Notes: a model not told the origin generated them from the sequence alone. Counted from the stretch's first letter, positions 34,285 through 46,209 are shown. The stretch is 64,000 nucleotides of DNA from Siphonodentalium dalli (GCA_032622095.1 CP136066.1:99777319-99841318), one strand, 5' to 3'. Made by a program: numbers and translations.

Positions 34285-34555
34285 GCATCGTCAGGTAGAT
34301 TCCATTGACGGAAATCTTCAAAATCCCAATAAGCCTATATCTTCATGTATTCGCCCATATTGATATCAAAAGTCTCGGCTCAGCTCGCCATAGGACCTAC
34401 ATCCCCTCTCTGATATCTGTCCACTCACTTTAGACTCCACCTCAATATCGACCCCCCCCCATTCTAGGAACTACATTCCAACTAAGCTAACTTTGAGTCC
34501 AACATAATTTAATATATAAATATTATTATGAGTTTCAATATTGTTAAGGGAGAGG
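34285..34555 (+). repeat. Dispersed repeat, copy B
   Basis: A diverged direct copy of 29096-29360, identity by eye about 80-85%, 5.2 kb away in the same orientation. Confidence 0.75.
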
Positions 34556-34796
34556 AGCAATACTCTAAGTTTAATAACTAGTGCTCCCATCCCTTTTGAT
34601 TAACTCATATCATATTTTCAGATTCTATGTTCTATGTTCAAACATAGCTTACACTAAAGCGTTACCATTTACATCACCGTGAACCTGGATAATCGAACGT
34701 CAGTATACACAAGAAAACTAAGATGCATGCATCAGGTCGGCCGTGAACTATCTACCATAGAATTGTTGTAGCTATCGATTATACATTTTGAAACAC

Positions 34797-34856
34797 CTGT
34801 CTGTATGTATGTATGTATGTATGTGTGTATGCGTGAATGCATGTGTGTATGTGTTA
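34797..34856. repeat. TGTA tetranucleotide microsatellite
   Basis: Imperfect (TGTA)n / (TGTG)n tract. Confidence 0.9.
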
Positions 34857-34869
34857 TAGACTCTAACAC

Positions 34870-35165
34870 TGCTCGAATTTGGTATTTAACGTGTCAACTT
34901 GACCTCGCTCATAGGCATGTTTCTGGACCTTGACCGATCCGACTAAAAATTTGTGTGTAGGACTACTTCGATCCCGGGAGCAATATGGACGGGTCCAATT
35001 TCACGTGGGACCATGTTCTCGAACGTGCTGATATAGGCATGTTTCTGGACCAATTGAACAATAGTTTGGCCAGACGCTGTATATACTGGGTACTGTCCAG
35101 ATGGAGGCGATCACAAAAAAAATCCCTAACTAGCCCGAACGAAGTCGAGTACATCAGCTAGTTTA
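34870..35165 (-). mobile_element. Tandem-unit element with CTAGCTGATG hairpin end
   Basis: The reverse strand begins ACTAGCTGATGTACTCGACTTCGTTCGGG. The plus strand to its left holds the same ~140-bp units as 13595-13845, with CTTCGATCCCGGGAGCAATA and GGCATGTTTCTGGACC twice. The organisation is a hairpin terminus followed by tandem units. Confidence 0.65.
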
Positions 35166-35169
35166 ATAT

Positions 35170-35665
35170 ATATTTTGGACATTTGTCTGTCTGTTTGTCT
35201 GTTAGCTATGGCCGGGAAAACTGCCGGACAGATTTGACGAAATTTGATACCTAGGGGAAATTATTTCCAGGGAGTATTTTGGACGGGTCAAATCTTGATC
35301 CCGACCTGACTTTGACATTCAAAAAGATCAATTCAAGGTCAAATCTGGTAAAACGGAAGTATTTCAACGAAATTTGATACCTACTGTTACTTTTGTCCCA
35401 GGAGTGTTTCGGGTGGGTCAAATCATGACCCTGACCTGATCTTGACATTCAAAATTGTCAATTCAAGGTCAAATCGGGTATAAAGCCGGGCGGATTTCGA
35501 CGGGTACTTTTGTCGTGACTTTTGTCCGGGGAGTGTTTTGGACGGGTCAAATCGTGACCCCGACATGACCTTCACCTTTAAAATAGTCAATTCAAGGTTA
35601 AATCGCGCATTTCTCCGAAAATCAGAGGGGAACATCCCGGACGAAGTGGGGTCCACGAGCTACTA
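35170..35665 (-). mobile_element. Tandem-unit element, three ~145-bp units plus hairpin end
   Basis: Three units each hold a GGGAGTRTTTTGGACGGGTC-type block, AAATC(T/A/G)TGA(T/C)CC, GACCTGA and CAATTCAAGGTCAAATC, at about 35265, 35398 and 35530. One end reads, in reverse complement, TAGCTCGTGG then CCACTTCGTCCGGGATGTTC. The other end is a TGTCTGTCTGTTTGTCTGTT microsatellite (CAGA in reverse). Hairpin at one end, ACAG-type microsatellite at the other and tandem units between is the same layout as the 51-53 kb arrays. Confidence 0.7.
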
Positions 35666-35669
35666 TTAT

Positions 35670-37100
35670 ATATTTCTAGATTTAGTTACAAACTAAATAC
35701 CTGTATATTGTACAAAGAAATGTTTGACAAATATATCTGTATCAATATTACCATACGGGTCATTAAAATAGATACGACGAAACAAATTTTGAAGGGTGCA
35801 TGTATCAGGTAAATTTTTATATTTCAAATGATGACAGGAATGCAGAAAGTTGAAGTACCTACGTAATACTGGCTATCCGCATGAAGAGATATACATGTAT
35901 ATAAAAACCAGATGAGGGATATGTCTGTACAGTTGCTAAACAATTCAGTCATGCAAAAGAGGATCAAAGAGTAAGATACCAAATTGCTGCCTGTGGTAAT
36001 GTTTTTTAACGAAATTCGGGAAAATTAGATTACTCTCACCCTGGTTATCCAGAAGATAATTGTGGAATCTGATGACGATCGGACAAGGGTGTCGTCTGTA
36101 GGATCAACCAAATTATTTAGCCATAAAAATAGTAAAATTGAAGATCACCGCTGGCAGTGATGTCTTCACAAGGACAGTTTGAGAACAAAATATGGCTCAC
36201 ATCTAGCGGTGACCCAAAATATCCACATAAGAAAAAGTTCTCCAATAAAAGCTGGCTGCAGGGTGCGCCAATTGATTCAAATTCGAAATTTAGCAGGGTG
36301 TACTGCTTGTGGCCATGTTTTCCCCGCAAATTTGATAGACTGATGGACAAAACCACTGAATCCGTTGAATCAATATACATGTATACATGGATTAATTTAT
36401 ATGCATTGTTATACACAGTACTGGTATATAAAGGTACTGAAAATAACTATATTACTAGTATACACAAAATAAACCATATATCATGGCTATGGGTTCTAAT
36501 ATCCGAACATGACAGCTGAGAACTTGGTGTGAATTAAAGAGTGGTGGTTTCTCAAGCATATCTAACCCTCCACGTTAGGAACATGCCATTAAATGTCATA
36601 AGTATAATCTAGCTTGAGGACAGAAGTGATCCATAAAACCCCCCTTAATTCAACCAGGTCCTCGCGCGATGTATGATCGATCACATGATGATCTAGGGGG
36701 ATTAGAATTGATGTATAAAAACAGCACTGCATGTAAATATAAAATAAAATAGTACTACATCTTATTACAGATTATTGCCATATATAATCAGTGATTATAC
36801 AGACAGTCTGACAAAATAAAGTTTCAGTGACACTCTATCCGAAGAGGGGAATAATTTCATCTGTTACAGTCAATGGAGCAATTATGAATCTGGAAAGGTG
36901 AAATTTCTAAGTAATACTAGATATCGACATGACGCGATAAAATATAACGTAAATGCAATATGGCCGCTGGCGACCATTTTTTCCTATGAAATTAAAAAAA
37001 TATTTGATAGCTCTCATCTGATAGATCAATATCAAGATAAATATGAAGTTTGGTGATGATCGGATGAGTGAAGTGGACTGTGGTCTGTGCTAAACGGTTT
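35670..37100. other. No gene recognised; diverged repeats
   Basis: Non-coding. GATGACGATCGGA / GATGATCGGATGA and TAAGTAATACTAGATATC / CGTAATACTGGCTATC motifs recur around 35860-36090 and 36900-37080, suggesting old repeat copies. Confidence 0.4.
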
Positions 37101-37106
37101 AGTAAT

Positions 37107-37415
37107 GCTTAAAAAGATTCTTACCTTAATATTTTTATGTTCACTTTATAAACTTCACTGAGTCATCTTTGTCATGTATTGAGTTTGATATCTTTTGTTA
37201 ACAGTTTATAAATCATGTATGTCTCATGTTTGTTATTTTAATTTATGTGTTTATTATCATTAAATAAAGTTGCATTCCTTAAAAAGATTCTTACCTCAAT
37301 GTTTTTATGTTCACTTTATAAAGTCCACTGAGTCATCTTTGTCATGTATTGAATTTGATATCTTTTGTTAACAGTTTATAAATTATGTATGTCTCGTGTT
37401 CGTTATTATATTATA
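37107..37415 (+). repeat. Tandem duplication, ~170-bp unit
   Basis: Two adjacent units starting CTTAAAAAGATTCTTACCT share ATTTTTATGTTCACTTTATA, ACTGAGTCATCTTTGTCATG and TTTGTTAACAGTTTATAAAT with few differences (about 95% by eye). The first unit ends with ATTAAATAAAGTTGCATT, which resembles a polyadenylation-signal tail. Confidence 0.8.
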
Positions 37416-37419
37416 TACA

Positions 37420-39600
37420 CTTTATAGTGTGTTTTCAGAACGAAAAAAAATTGAATAAAATCAACAAATTTGTAAATTTAAAAACAATTCAAACGTTGTT
37501 GTATTCCATGTCCCAGCCCGGACATATACACCAAATTTCAATAATATTCATTGAGAAACAACGGACCAAACGCTATATAACACCCGTATACATCTTTTAT
37601 TCCGAATCGGACTCGGGTACATGTTATAGTAGGTACCGAATTGACACACGTCGACTGGGCGAGTTGGCCATGGGGCGATTAGGCCGATTCCGGCACATTC
37701 TATAATTTACCGTATGTATCCGTTTACGCGTAGTTTACTTTAGAAAGTTCCGCAATTAATACCGTAAATAGAGCGACCTTATTTGACAGAGAATGCCTCT
37801 GTTATTGATTATCAAGTTGCTGTACATTAAAAACGACAAATTCACATGCTCGTTCAAGCGCAGTAGTCTATTTTCCCCATGTTAAAGGACATCCACAAAT
37901 ACTAAATAACGCTAACCTACTGCCGAATGTTTGACACGACAACTGTTAACATATTTGGGCTGAATTCATCTAACGCGGTATTATTCCTCAAAATAAACAA
38001 CAAAACCATCGTTACTTGGAAATGTAGTTTGGGCTAACATTTACATAAATCCTCCAGATCAATTATCCGACACACACGTCAGATGAAAAAGTCACATGAA
38101 GTAACCGGCCAAATTGGCCGAAATAAAAAATCATAGTATTACCTGATGTATGTTTAGTATAGAACATTAGGGTTTATCTTCATTTTGCGCCGCCGTGCCA
38201 TATAACAAAGGCGTAATTCAAGCTTTCGCGTGTATGGGGATCACAACGCGTCGAGATACCAAGCAGCTTCGGCATTAATGTACGGCTTATTTTGACAAAG
38301 TAGGTCATGCGCCTCATCAACTAAGCCATGTGGAACCCGCTCGCACTTTAAAAGAGGTATACATTATGTACCAGAGCTAAGAACTATTGGAAAAATGTTA
38401 CCAAAGCAATTTCAAAATAATGCTTTGGAAAACAAAGAAATTGATAGTGTCATTTTTAACACTGGCAGCAGTACCCTAACATAACATAACTTCATATTTT
38501 TCAACTAGCCTACAGTCCCGAGTGTTTTCAGCTGCGTGTAATGCCGTGTATATACATTTTATATAGGTTGCATTTCAGGCATATACTCGCCCCAACCCTG
38601 CAGTGATATAAAAACCTAATAGTATAGTTTAAATTTACCAGGGTGAAATCATTCCGGTCATGAATTGTGGATCGGTGAAGGGGAGCTCAAAAACTGATGA
38701 AACAGCTTCCGCAGATTTTCATAAAAACTTGTATATATTCGTCTGTATGGTGCGGTGAGTCAATTGTATGGTCAACGGTAAAAAAAAAAACCTGTTGCTG
38801 TCCATGCCGGGAACGGATATTGGGAGAAGTGCACCAAAATTGCTAAATCGGTGTCTCCAACTTCTCCAAACACATAGTTATATACATGTATCTCCAACCT
38901 ATGACGTTTTTTATATACTAGTATTCTTCATGTATTGCTAGGTGCATCCCAACGATAGGTGGGCCGGGGCATACGGTCTAATATTTCGTGCGACATAAAA
39001 ATGCCGAGTCAGGAGTGGTTGTTGTGAGGGGCACCAAATTGAAAGATCTATTTTATTGCCGATTTCCCCAAAACTTATATACATGCATCTAATGGTGATC
39101 TCACCAAAACTTATAAACATGCATCTAATGGTATAGGTTAACATGTGTATAGTGACCGAGTCAGGGATGTGAGCCAGATAGGGTAATCAGAGGTGATAAG
39201 CATTTTTTCCACCGATTTTCCCATTAATTGCAACATATACGCCCCAAGGACACACGAGGAATATAATTGTGCAGTTTAAATTGGTACAATCTGAGTCAAG
39301 GACGAAGTTGCAAAAGGGCACCAATATTCTACAAATATATTCATGTATACATTTTCATCTCCATGTTAAGAGTTATATGTACAAAGTGTACGTGTAACAG
39401 ACAGCACATTACGAAAACCAAGCAGGTGGAATTAGATTAGATAGAATTAAAGTCAAATCAATTTTCCCATAGACGACAGAGAACAGATACTTTAATTCAA
39501 CTGGCAACGTGTTCTGAAAAGTCTTTGAATACAGTGTAATTTCAGTTCTGAATTAATTAGATATTGGCCTATTATCATGACAGACCTTGGTTTGGTCTGG
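37420..39600. other. No gene recognised
   Basis: Non-coding. A 30-bp tandem duplication (CAAAACTTATAHACATGCATCTAATGGT) lies at 39068-39132. Confidence 0.45.
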
Positions 39601-39609
39601 CTTGAATAA

Positions 39610-42600
39610 AATTGCTGATTATCTTTTACTTTAAACATATTTTATTGTGAATTATTTAATTTACAAAGGGATTGGTCTACAAGTTACATAAACTTACATG
39701 AGACCCCTCTCCCGATACAAAGTTGAAATTACAGTATTTGTTTACAAGATGACAGAGTGTTTACAATTGTGATGTAATACATAACTGAAAGTAAAGAAGA
39801 TAAAGGTTATAATGGTAAGAGTGTGGACTGAGTTTGTTAATTGTCAACCGTCTCTCTGGATACATATGAAATGAGGACGGGCCAGGACGTCTATTCGTTT
39901 TACTTATGTTGCTGTATATATCTGATGGTATATTTTCTTTTTCGGGCGATTAATCCTGATTAAAGCGTGTTGTCGCAGCTATGTATGACTGAACAATGCG
40001 AAATAATTTTGTGTTTCTTTGAAAGGTTTCATCAGGAATTCCCCATACCAGTTGGTTCCAATTTGATATTCGGAAATTATGTTTCTCCAGTTTACAGTAA
40101 AGTACATGTCTCTGTTCGTCATATAATGGACAGAAAAGAAAGAAGTGCATGCTATCCATGCGTATCCACACCGACAATTTGGACCGTCGGCAATATAGTT
40201 TTCGTGCATGTCTAGTCGAAGATCGCTACATGAGTTTCGTATTCTACATTGTAGAATATCACTTTTCCGGTTTCCTGATTCAAAGTATTTGGGTGGTTTC
40301 GTGACTGGGTCAACAATATTCAAGTTGTCTTTGAAATCTTGCAGATTTTCAGCTGCAGTTACATACTTAGGGAGTTTGTTCCACTCAATCACGGTCGAAG
40401 GAAGGAAGGATTTTTTATAGTGTTCTGTAGAACAATAATACGAGTAGAACCTATCCGGGCATCGCATGGCATACATTGACATCTGGTATGAACGTGCCGG
40501 CAGTAAACCAGTTAGGTAGTCTGGGGCTTTATTGTTTATAATTTTGAATAGTGTTTGTAATTTATGTTTCTCTCTGCGATTTTTCAGTGTAGGCCAGCCT
40601 GCTTCACACAGGACGGAACTATTTGAGCATGAACGTGTGAGACCAGTTACAATTCTGGCGGCATCGATGTGAATTCGGTCCAGTTTCTTCAGAAGATAAT
40701 CAGGGGCGTTTTCCCATACGACATCAGTGTAATCTAATATTGGTAAAATATAGGCCTTGTATAGTTTATCAAGTGTTCTTCTGTCTAGCTTATATTTATA
40801 TTTTCTAAGGATTGACAGCCGAGGAGTAACTCTTGTGGCGATAGACTCGATGTGCATGTTCCAGTTTAAGTTGCTTTGAATTTCAAGACCGAGATGTTTA
40901 TGCGACTCGATGAGTTCCACTTTTTTGTTTTGAAAAAGGACATTTAAGGGCACGTTATTGGGGGTCAGAGAGAACAGTATTGCTTTTGTTTTAATCGGAT
41001 TGAAATTTACAAACCATTTAAGTGCCCACTCATCAATCTTAATTAGGTCTTCATTTATATTTCTTTCTAACAAATCAATATCATAGTGCATCGCCGTGAG
41101 ACAAGTGTCATCAGCATACATTCTAGTGTCTGAGTTTAAATTTTCGGGTAGGTCGTTTATGTATACGAGGAATAGGAAGGGACCGAGTTTTGATCCTTGA
41201 GGGACTCCAGCCGGGATAACTCTAAAGTTTGAACATGAGTCATTTATGAGAACTCTTTGTTTTCTATTAGTGAGGTAGTCTTCTATCCAGTTTAAAAGCG
41301 GTCCGGAAATACCATATTGTTTCAACTTATAAATCAGTCCCCTATGCCAGACTCTTTCAAAGGCCTTTGATATATCACAGAATACAGAGCACGCGTAGAG
41401 GCCTTTATCTAGGGTCTGGCAGAGGTTGTGATATAAGTCTGTTAACTGAAAAGTCGTGCTATGTCCAGGCATAAAACCAGATTGGTTGCTGTATAGTAAT
41501 TTATTGTTTTGGAAGAATTCCATGAGATGTTGGATAATTATTTTCTCAAATATTTTACTAAGACTTGGGAGGAGAGATATTGGACGATAATTTGTACATT
41601 CGGCAGGGTCATCTTTTTTAAATATGGGAATCACATTAGCTTTTTTCCAATCAGATGGGAATTTCCCTTGTTTTAATGATTTTTTAAAGATAATTTCTAA
41701 AGGGACTGCGATCGAATCGGCTGTTTCTTGAAGCATTTTAGGACTGATTCCATCAAAACCATGGGCCTTATTAACTTTAAGGTCTTTAATAGCTTTAATT
41801 ATATTTTCACGGGTGAAAGGGACATCAGAGAGTGTGTTGTTACATCTACTGGGTATAGTTGGAATTTGATGGTCGCGGTCGGCTATCGTTGAGTTTAAAA
41901 TAAAAGCCTCATTTAAGCAGTTTGCCTTTTCGTTGTCATTTGTTACATATGTTTTTCCATCTGTCGAGACATCGCCATGTGGACTATATAGTGGTGGAAT
42001 ACTTGTAACTTTCTTTTTATTTAATAAATAATTTATTGTTTGCCAAAAATGGCGAGGGGAGGGTGATTCATTTACTCTATCTTCGAGTTTTGTTTCGAAT
42101 TCCATCTTTGCATATTTCTTCATGTTATTGACTTTATTTCTAGTATCTTTGTATTTCCTCCACGATTCTACTGAATTTCTTCTAAGAGCAATTTTTCTCA
42201 ATCTGTCACGGTGTCTTATCTCTCTTCTGATATCTGAATTAAACCAAAATTTGTCCTTTGTGCGTATTGTAACCGTTACTCGGGGGATGGTTTCTTCCAT
42301 TATGCTGAGGAAATGTTTACCGAAAAGGGTGACAGTCGTGTCAATATTATCGATTGGATTTAATTTTAATTCCCAATCTATGGCATCTATGATAGATCTG
42401 GCCCTTACATAATCTCCAAATTTATACTTCCAAATAGTTCTTTTAAAAGAGACGGTATCATGTTTTTCGAAAAGTAATGTCGCATAATCTCCATAATGGT
42501 CTGAAAGTCCTAGGTTGAGTGCACCGGCATCATGTACATGTATGGACTTACTCACAATTATGGGATCTAAGAGGGTTTGTGAAGTGGGTGTTACTCTTGT

Positions 42601-43330
42601 TGGTTTTTTAATTACATTATCGAATTCATAATGGCTGACTATTTCGCTGAGTTTCGAATGAGGATCAAGTAGATTAGAGTTAAAGTCACCCAGTAAAATT
42701 AAGTTTTCAGTCATTTTCATAGCCTCATCTATTGATTCTTCAAGTCGGTCCCAGTAATCAATGTGACAAAACTGTTCGGATCTATATGATAGCGCCAAAA
42801 GAAAGCGATTTGATTTATTTACCACCTCAAACCAGACAATAGAAGAGTCGAATTCAAGTTCGGTTCTCCGTTTATACACTAGGTGTTCAGCAAAATAAAT
42901 GCAAACACCCCCGCCATCTGAATTTCGGTCTGATCTAAATGGGGAGCTGAAATGTTCAATTAATAGTTTTTCTGTAGAATAAGATTGGTCGAGGTGGGTT
43001 TCGGTGAAACATAGGATGTCAGACTCGTTTATGGAGTCAACTATTTTTTCTAGCTTATTTCTGATACTACGAATATTATATTGCAAAATGGTTATTTCAT
43101 TTGTTGTGTTGGTCTGAGGGGGTCCTGGATTACTGTGAACTGATCCCGACATTAGAAGGAGCGTCATTATAACGAAAAGTATCAGTGGCAGTCGAATATT
43201 TAATCCTTTTGGGATTATATATATTTTTGTTTTCCTATATGTGTCTATTTGTGGCCTATTATTTTTTTCCGTTGTTTCGAAGTTGCCAATCGCGACTCGG
43301 TGATGCATTGCTGAAATCCCCATTAGTCAT
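39610..43330 (-). mobile_element. LINE (non-LTR retrotransposon), ORF2 and 3' region
   Basis: This element contains the ORF2 described separately and about 340 bases of 3' untranslated sequence. That sequence has an AATAAA signal on the minus strand (39641-39646) and a GTATCGGGAGAGGGG block near 39700-39725. No poly-A tail, target duplication or 5' end could be fixed. The upstream ORF1 was not recognised next to it; the two ORF1-like genes in the window (29.9-31.4 kb and 53.4-54.6 kb) are not contiguous with it. Confidence 0.8.
39979..43323 (-). CDS. LINE ORF2: APE-type endonuclease and reverse transcriptase, with N-terminal 2A-like motif
   Basis: The frame has 1114 codons. Residues 42-58 form a hydrophobic helix running straight into SGSVHSNPGP (59-68), a 2A-like motif of the kind known from CR1-like LINEs. 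The endonuclease occupies about 75-285, with QYN (N83), FTETH (E108), GDFN (D213, N215) and SDH (274-276). The reverse transcriptase spans about 515-800, with KANVIPIFKKDDP, NYRPISLL, motif A FCDISKAF (D650), GVPQGSKLGP and YADD (736-739). All catalytic residues are present. The C-terminus shows NCRCG, but the expected partner MHFFLFCPLY lies in the next frame, so a one-base deletion near 40158 has replaced the true tail; that alternative frame stays open to 39950. The rest is intact, implying recent activity. It nicks target DNA and primes reverse transcription there. The clade (CR1/Jockey supergroup) is inferred. Confidence 0.95.
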   Translation of the reverse strand: MGISAMHHRVAIGNFETTEKNNRPQIDTYRKTKIYIIPKGLNIRLPLILFVIMTLLLMSGSVHSNPGPPQTNTTNEITILQYNIRSIRNKLEKIVDSINESDILCFTETHLDQSYSTEKLLIEHFSSPFRSDRNSDGGGVCIYFAEHLVYKRRTELEFDSSIVWFEVVNKSNRFLLALSYRSEQFCHIDYWDRLEESIDEAMKMTENLILLGDFNSNLLDPHSKLSEIVSHYEFDNVIKKPTRVTPTSQTLLDPIIVSKSIHVHDAGALNLGLSDHYGDYATLLFEKHDTVSFKRTIWKYKFGDYVRARSIIDAIDWELKLNPIDNIDTTVTLFGKHFLSIMEETIPRVTVTIRTKDKFWFNSDIRREIRHRDRLRKIALRRNSVESWRKYKDTRNKVNNMKKYAKMEFETKLEDRVNESPSPRHFWQTINYLLNKKKVTSIPPLYSPHGDVSTDGKTYVTNDNEKANCLNEAFILNSTIADRDHQIPTIPSRCNNTLSDVPFTRENIIKAIKDLKVNKAHGFDGISPKMLQETADSIAVPLEIIFKKSLKQGKFPSDWKKANVIPIFKKDDPAECTNYRPISLLPSLSKIFEKIIIQHLMEFFQNNKLLYSNQSGFMPGHSTTFQLTDLYHNLCQTLDKGLYACSVFCDISKAFERVWHRGLIYKLKQYGISGPLLNWIEDYLTNRKQRVLINDSCSNFRVIPAGVPQGSKLGPFLFLVYINDLPENLNSDTRMYADDTCLTAMHYDIDLLERNINEDLIKIDEWALKWFVNFNPIKTKAILFSLTPNNVPLNVLFQNKKVELIESHKHLGLEIQSNLNWNMHIESIATRVTPRLSILRKYKYKLDRRTLDKLYKAYILPILDYTDVVWENAPDYLLKKLDRIHIDAARIVTGLTRSCSNSSVLCEAGWPTLKNRREKHKLQTLFKIINNKAPDYLTGLLPARSYQMSMYAMRCPDRFYSYYCSTEHYKKSFLPSTVIEWNKLPKYVTAAENLQDFKDNLNIVDPVTKPPKYFESGNRKSDILQCRIRNSCSDLRLDMHENYIADGPNCRCGYAWIACTSFFSVHYMTNRDMYFTVNWRNIISEYQIGTNWYGEFLMKPFKETQNYFALFSHT

Positions 43331-45485
43331 TAGACCACGGTCCCAGCAATACAGCCCGACTCACGGTGGCAACCTGCATATAGTTCATATGTCTCAAACG
43401 AGGGAAGGCTGACAATTTTAGATGGATGGGATAGATTATCGGTAAAGAAATTTCTGGATGTTGAACTAGAAGCTGTCGTGAATTGTTAGATGAAACATTA
43501 AGACAGCATGACATATACAACAATGATTGGCAATGAGAATAATATATACAAATGATCACTATTACGACAACAAACATGGTTGATGTGATAAGAGAGGTTG
43601 GTGGGAACATGTACAGGTACATTGATGTGGGTTTCAGTCAAGTGGTTGTGTGAGTAAAAAAGATTTTCCGCTTTGTTCGGAGTGGATATTTATAAATAAT
43701 CCAGGGTGAGGCCCCGAATGGAAGTCGTCATTTAAATTTATTTTGAAAACTATCAAGTTATATAACTGTAAGGCACTTACCAAGAAACATATAGAGACGT
43801 ATAATTAACTAGTTAAATCGAAAGAGCAAAAAACGCCTTCTGTCTCATATAAAGGGAACGGTGCCTCTCACAAAGTCAGCGGCGTGAGTTTCGATGATAA
43901 GTATTTAAATACTGAAAATTATTATACAAAAGCGCTCCCATAGATTCTTGAAGATTTGTTTACGCCGTGAGAGGTCGTGAGAGGTCAGTGTCGAGAGTGC
44001 ACGTGCAAGTTAATAAGTCGACCGGCGTGATTTGGATTTTGTATCTGTGGAAATTTTGTGTTTTTCTTTCAAGTGCCATAACAGTGTAAGTTTCGGGGCC
44101 AGGATGAGAATTGATGGAGATTTCGGCTTCAATTCACTGACATGATTTCGTGTACATCGTTTAAACTACAACTGAGTTTTTTTGCGAAATTTTCATTTCC
44201 AAATTCTGTTGACTGTTGGTTACAGCACAGGCAGTGGTAGTTTTATAACAAAAAAAAGGACTATAAGTAAGAATAAAGTCCAGGTATATAAGTAATTCTG
44301 CAGCAGAAATCACGAAATTTTAAAACATGTTTTTTATTTACCCACACTACCGAAATGTCTGTACTATACACGCTTATATATACTTAATGACATCAAGATA
44401 TATAATACTACCTTCTTTTGCCACAATTCGTACCTTGAAATGTTTATTTTGAAGTAATAAATTTGTTTAAATATTACGTCTGTTTCAGGTAGCACCATTA
44501 CTTTAGTTGTACTCGATTACAGAACTAGCTACTCCCGGTTGTGTTCGATTGCCGAGCCCGTGATGTTCCAGCTGCCCAGACTAAGCCGGCACTCTTTGTC
44601 AATAGCAAGAACTTGAAATGTTATATTGTCTATTAAAAGTTTAAAACATATTTTGATGTAAAAAATTATAAAAATAAAGTTGCCATATTTATGTGGGTTT
44701 TATGTTGTATATATATCAATTCTCCTTTCTATATTTCTTTGTTACCAATAGTGTTTAATTGAATGGGTCACGGTGCGACTAAATATAGAAGTTACAAGGA
44801 AAACCAGTTCTATTTATATTCACTAGGCCTGATACATGAATGGAGTTTGAGCACATTTGAATGATTTTGAGTGATAGAATACCCCGTGCGTTAATTTCCC
44901 CTTGACCCGATTCCACGTTGCATGGTCGAATCACGAATGTCGATAAAAGTTGAAACATAAGACTTACAAATTATCTGTTTAGTTGTTTTCATTTGTGATT
45001 GGCATAACTTACCACAAACCAAAATTCATCATTATTGGAATTATATTAACGACAATAAACGAAATTGAAAATCCCAACTACACATTTTACTGGACTCGGA
45101 CTCGGACTCGGACTACAACTATTAGTGTGTCCCAATTGAACCGGAACTAAGTTCTGGTGTCACGCGGGTGCTCAACCGACAGAAACATTCCCGTAAACGG
45201 TTGCAAAAAACCTTTGTTTCTTTCTAATAGTTGGAAGAATCTTTAGTAAGACGAACACTGTAAGTAAAGCTAGTGTTAATTATATGTGTATGAACGCGCG
45301 ACCGTTAATTAACGTCGATAGGGTAAATAGTATTACAAGGAAAGAAATTCTAATTTCCTCACTGGATATTTGATCTACTTCCGGTTTTCTAGTTATAAAC
45401 CTGGTCATTTATTTACAACAACGGTCACATCATTCTCATGAAAAAGGTTTATAAAACTACCAAAACCTGTGGTTGCAGGTTAGAT
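43330..45485. other. No gene recognised; probable LINE 5' region at the left
   Basis: The first few hundred bases may be LINE 5' untranslated sequence. A (GGACTC)n stretch lies at 45092-45112. No other structure was seen. Confidence 0.4.
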
Positions 45486-45491
45486 TAAGTG

Positions 45492-45563
45492 TAGATCATG
45501 CCATGAATCTCAACTAACCCTGGCGTTAGCATTAGTTATAGTAGAGATTCATGGCATGATCTA
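45492..45563. mobile_element. Palindromic MITE, 72 bp (copy 1)
   Basis: TAGATCATGCCATGAATCTC and its reverse complement GAGATTCATGGCATGATCTA bracket a short centre. The same arms occur at 46138-46205. Confidence 0.8.
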
Positions 45564-45929
45564 GACTGAGTGGAGAGACTAAGTGTTGCGACTTGTTGTG
45601 TCAGCGTGATTTTGTGGAATTTAATTTCGGGGAAAATGTAGGCACTTTGAAAATGGCTAGTACATAATTTAGACAAGAGCAGTCCGGATTTGGACCGATG
45701 TTACAAAGTGAGATTGTGATATAGCTAGGCTACCAATACTGACAAAAGATGTTAAAATAGCAGGTTAGTATATATATATAAGACTATATGGCACACAGAC
45801 CAGAAATATTGCATGTCAAAAAATATTTCATGCTAAATTATTGCATGCATGGGCGATGCCGAGGGGGAGGGGTGGGTTTCGAGACAGTTCACTGGCATGT
45901 CAGTATGACTGAGTATGCACTATAGCTGT

Positions 45930-46060
45930 GTTGATTATTATTTATTTATTGTTATTATTTTAATTTTATTTGTATATTTATTATTATTGTTTATTTTATT
46001 TTATTTTTAAAAATTAATTAATTAATTATTATTATTTATTTATTTTTCATTTTGATACTG
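45930..46060. repeat. TTATT/AT-rich low-complexity tract
   Basis: Long TTATTATTTATTT and TTAATTAATTAATT tracts. Confidence 0.85.
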
Positions 46061-46137
46061 AAATATTGAAAAGTATACTCTGTAGTCATGAAGAGTGTTG
46101 GTTGAATTTGAGTCAATATGGTTGGGTGGGGTTTGAC

Positions 46138-46205
46138 AGATCATGCCACAAATCTCAACTCTGGCTGACGGGCGTCAGCCAGAGTAGAGATTCATGGCAT
46201 GATCT
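46138..46205. mobile_element. Palindromic MITE, 68 bp (copy 2)
   Basis: AGATCATGCCACAAATCTCA...GAGATTCATGGCATGATCT has an inner hairpin CTGGCTGACGGGCGTCAGCCAG-like core (22 bases). Its outer arms match copy 1; the cores differ. Confidence 0.8.
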
Positions 46206-46209
46206 AGGG

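Noticed and set aside
36157-36519. 120-codon plus-strand frame and its minus-strand shadow
   Set aside because: Lies in diverged repeat sequence; composition and lack of motifs argue for chance.
43323-43622. 99-codon frame ending in a TAATG overlap with the ORF2 start, as in reinitiation-coupled LINE ORF1/ORF2
   Set aside because: The peptide has no coiled coil, RRM or zinc knuckle and looks like untranslated sequence; the overlap is probably chance.
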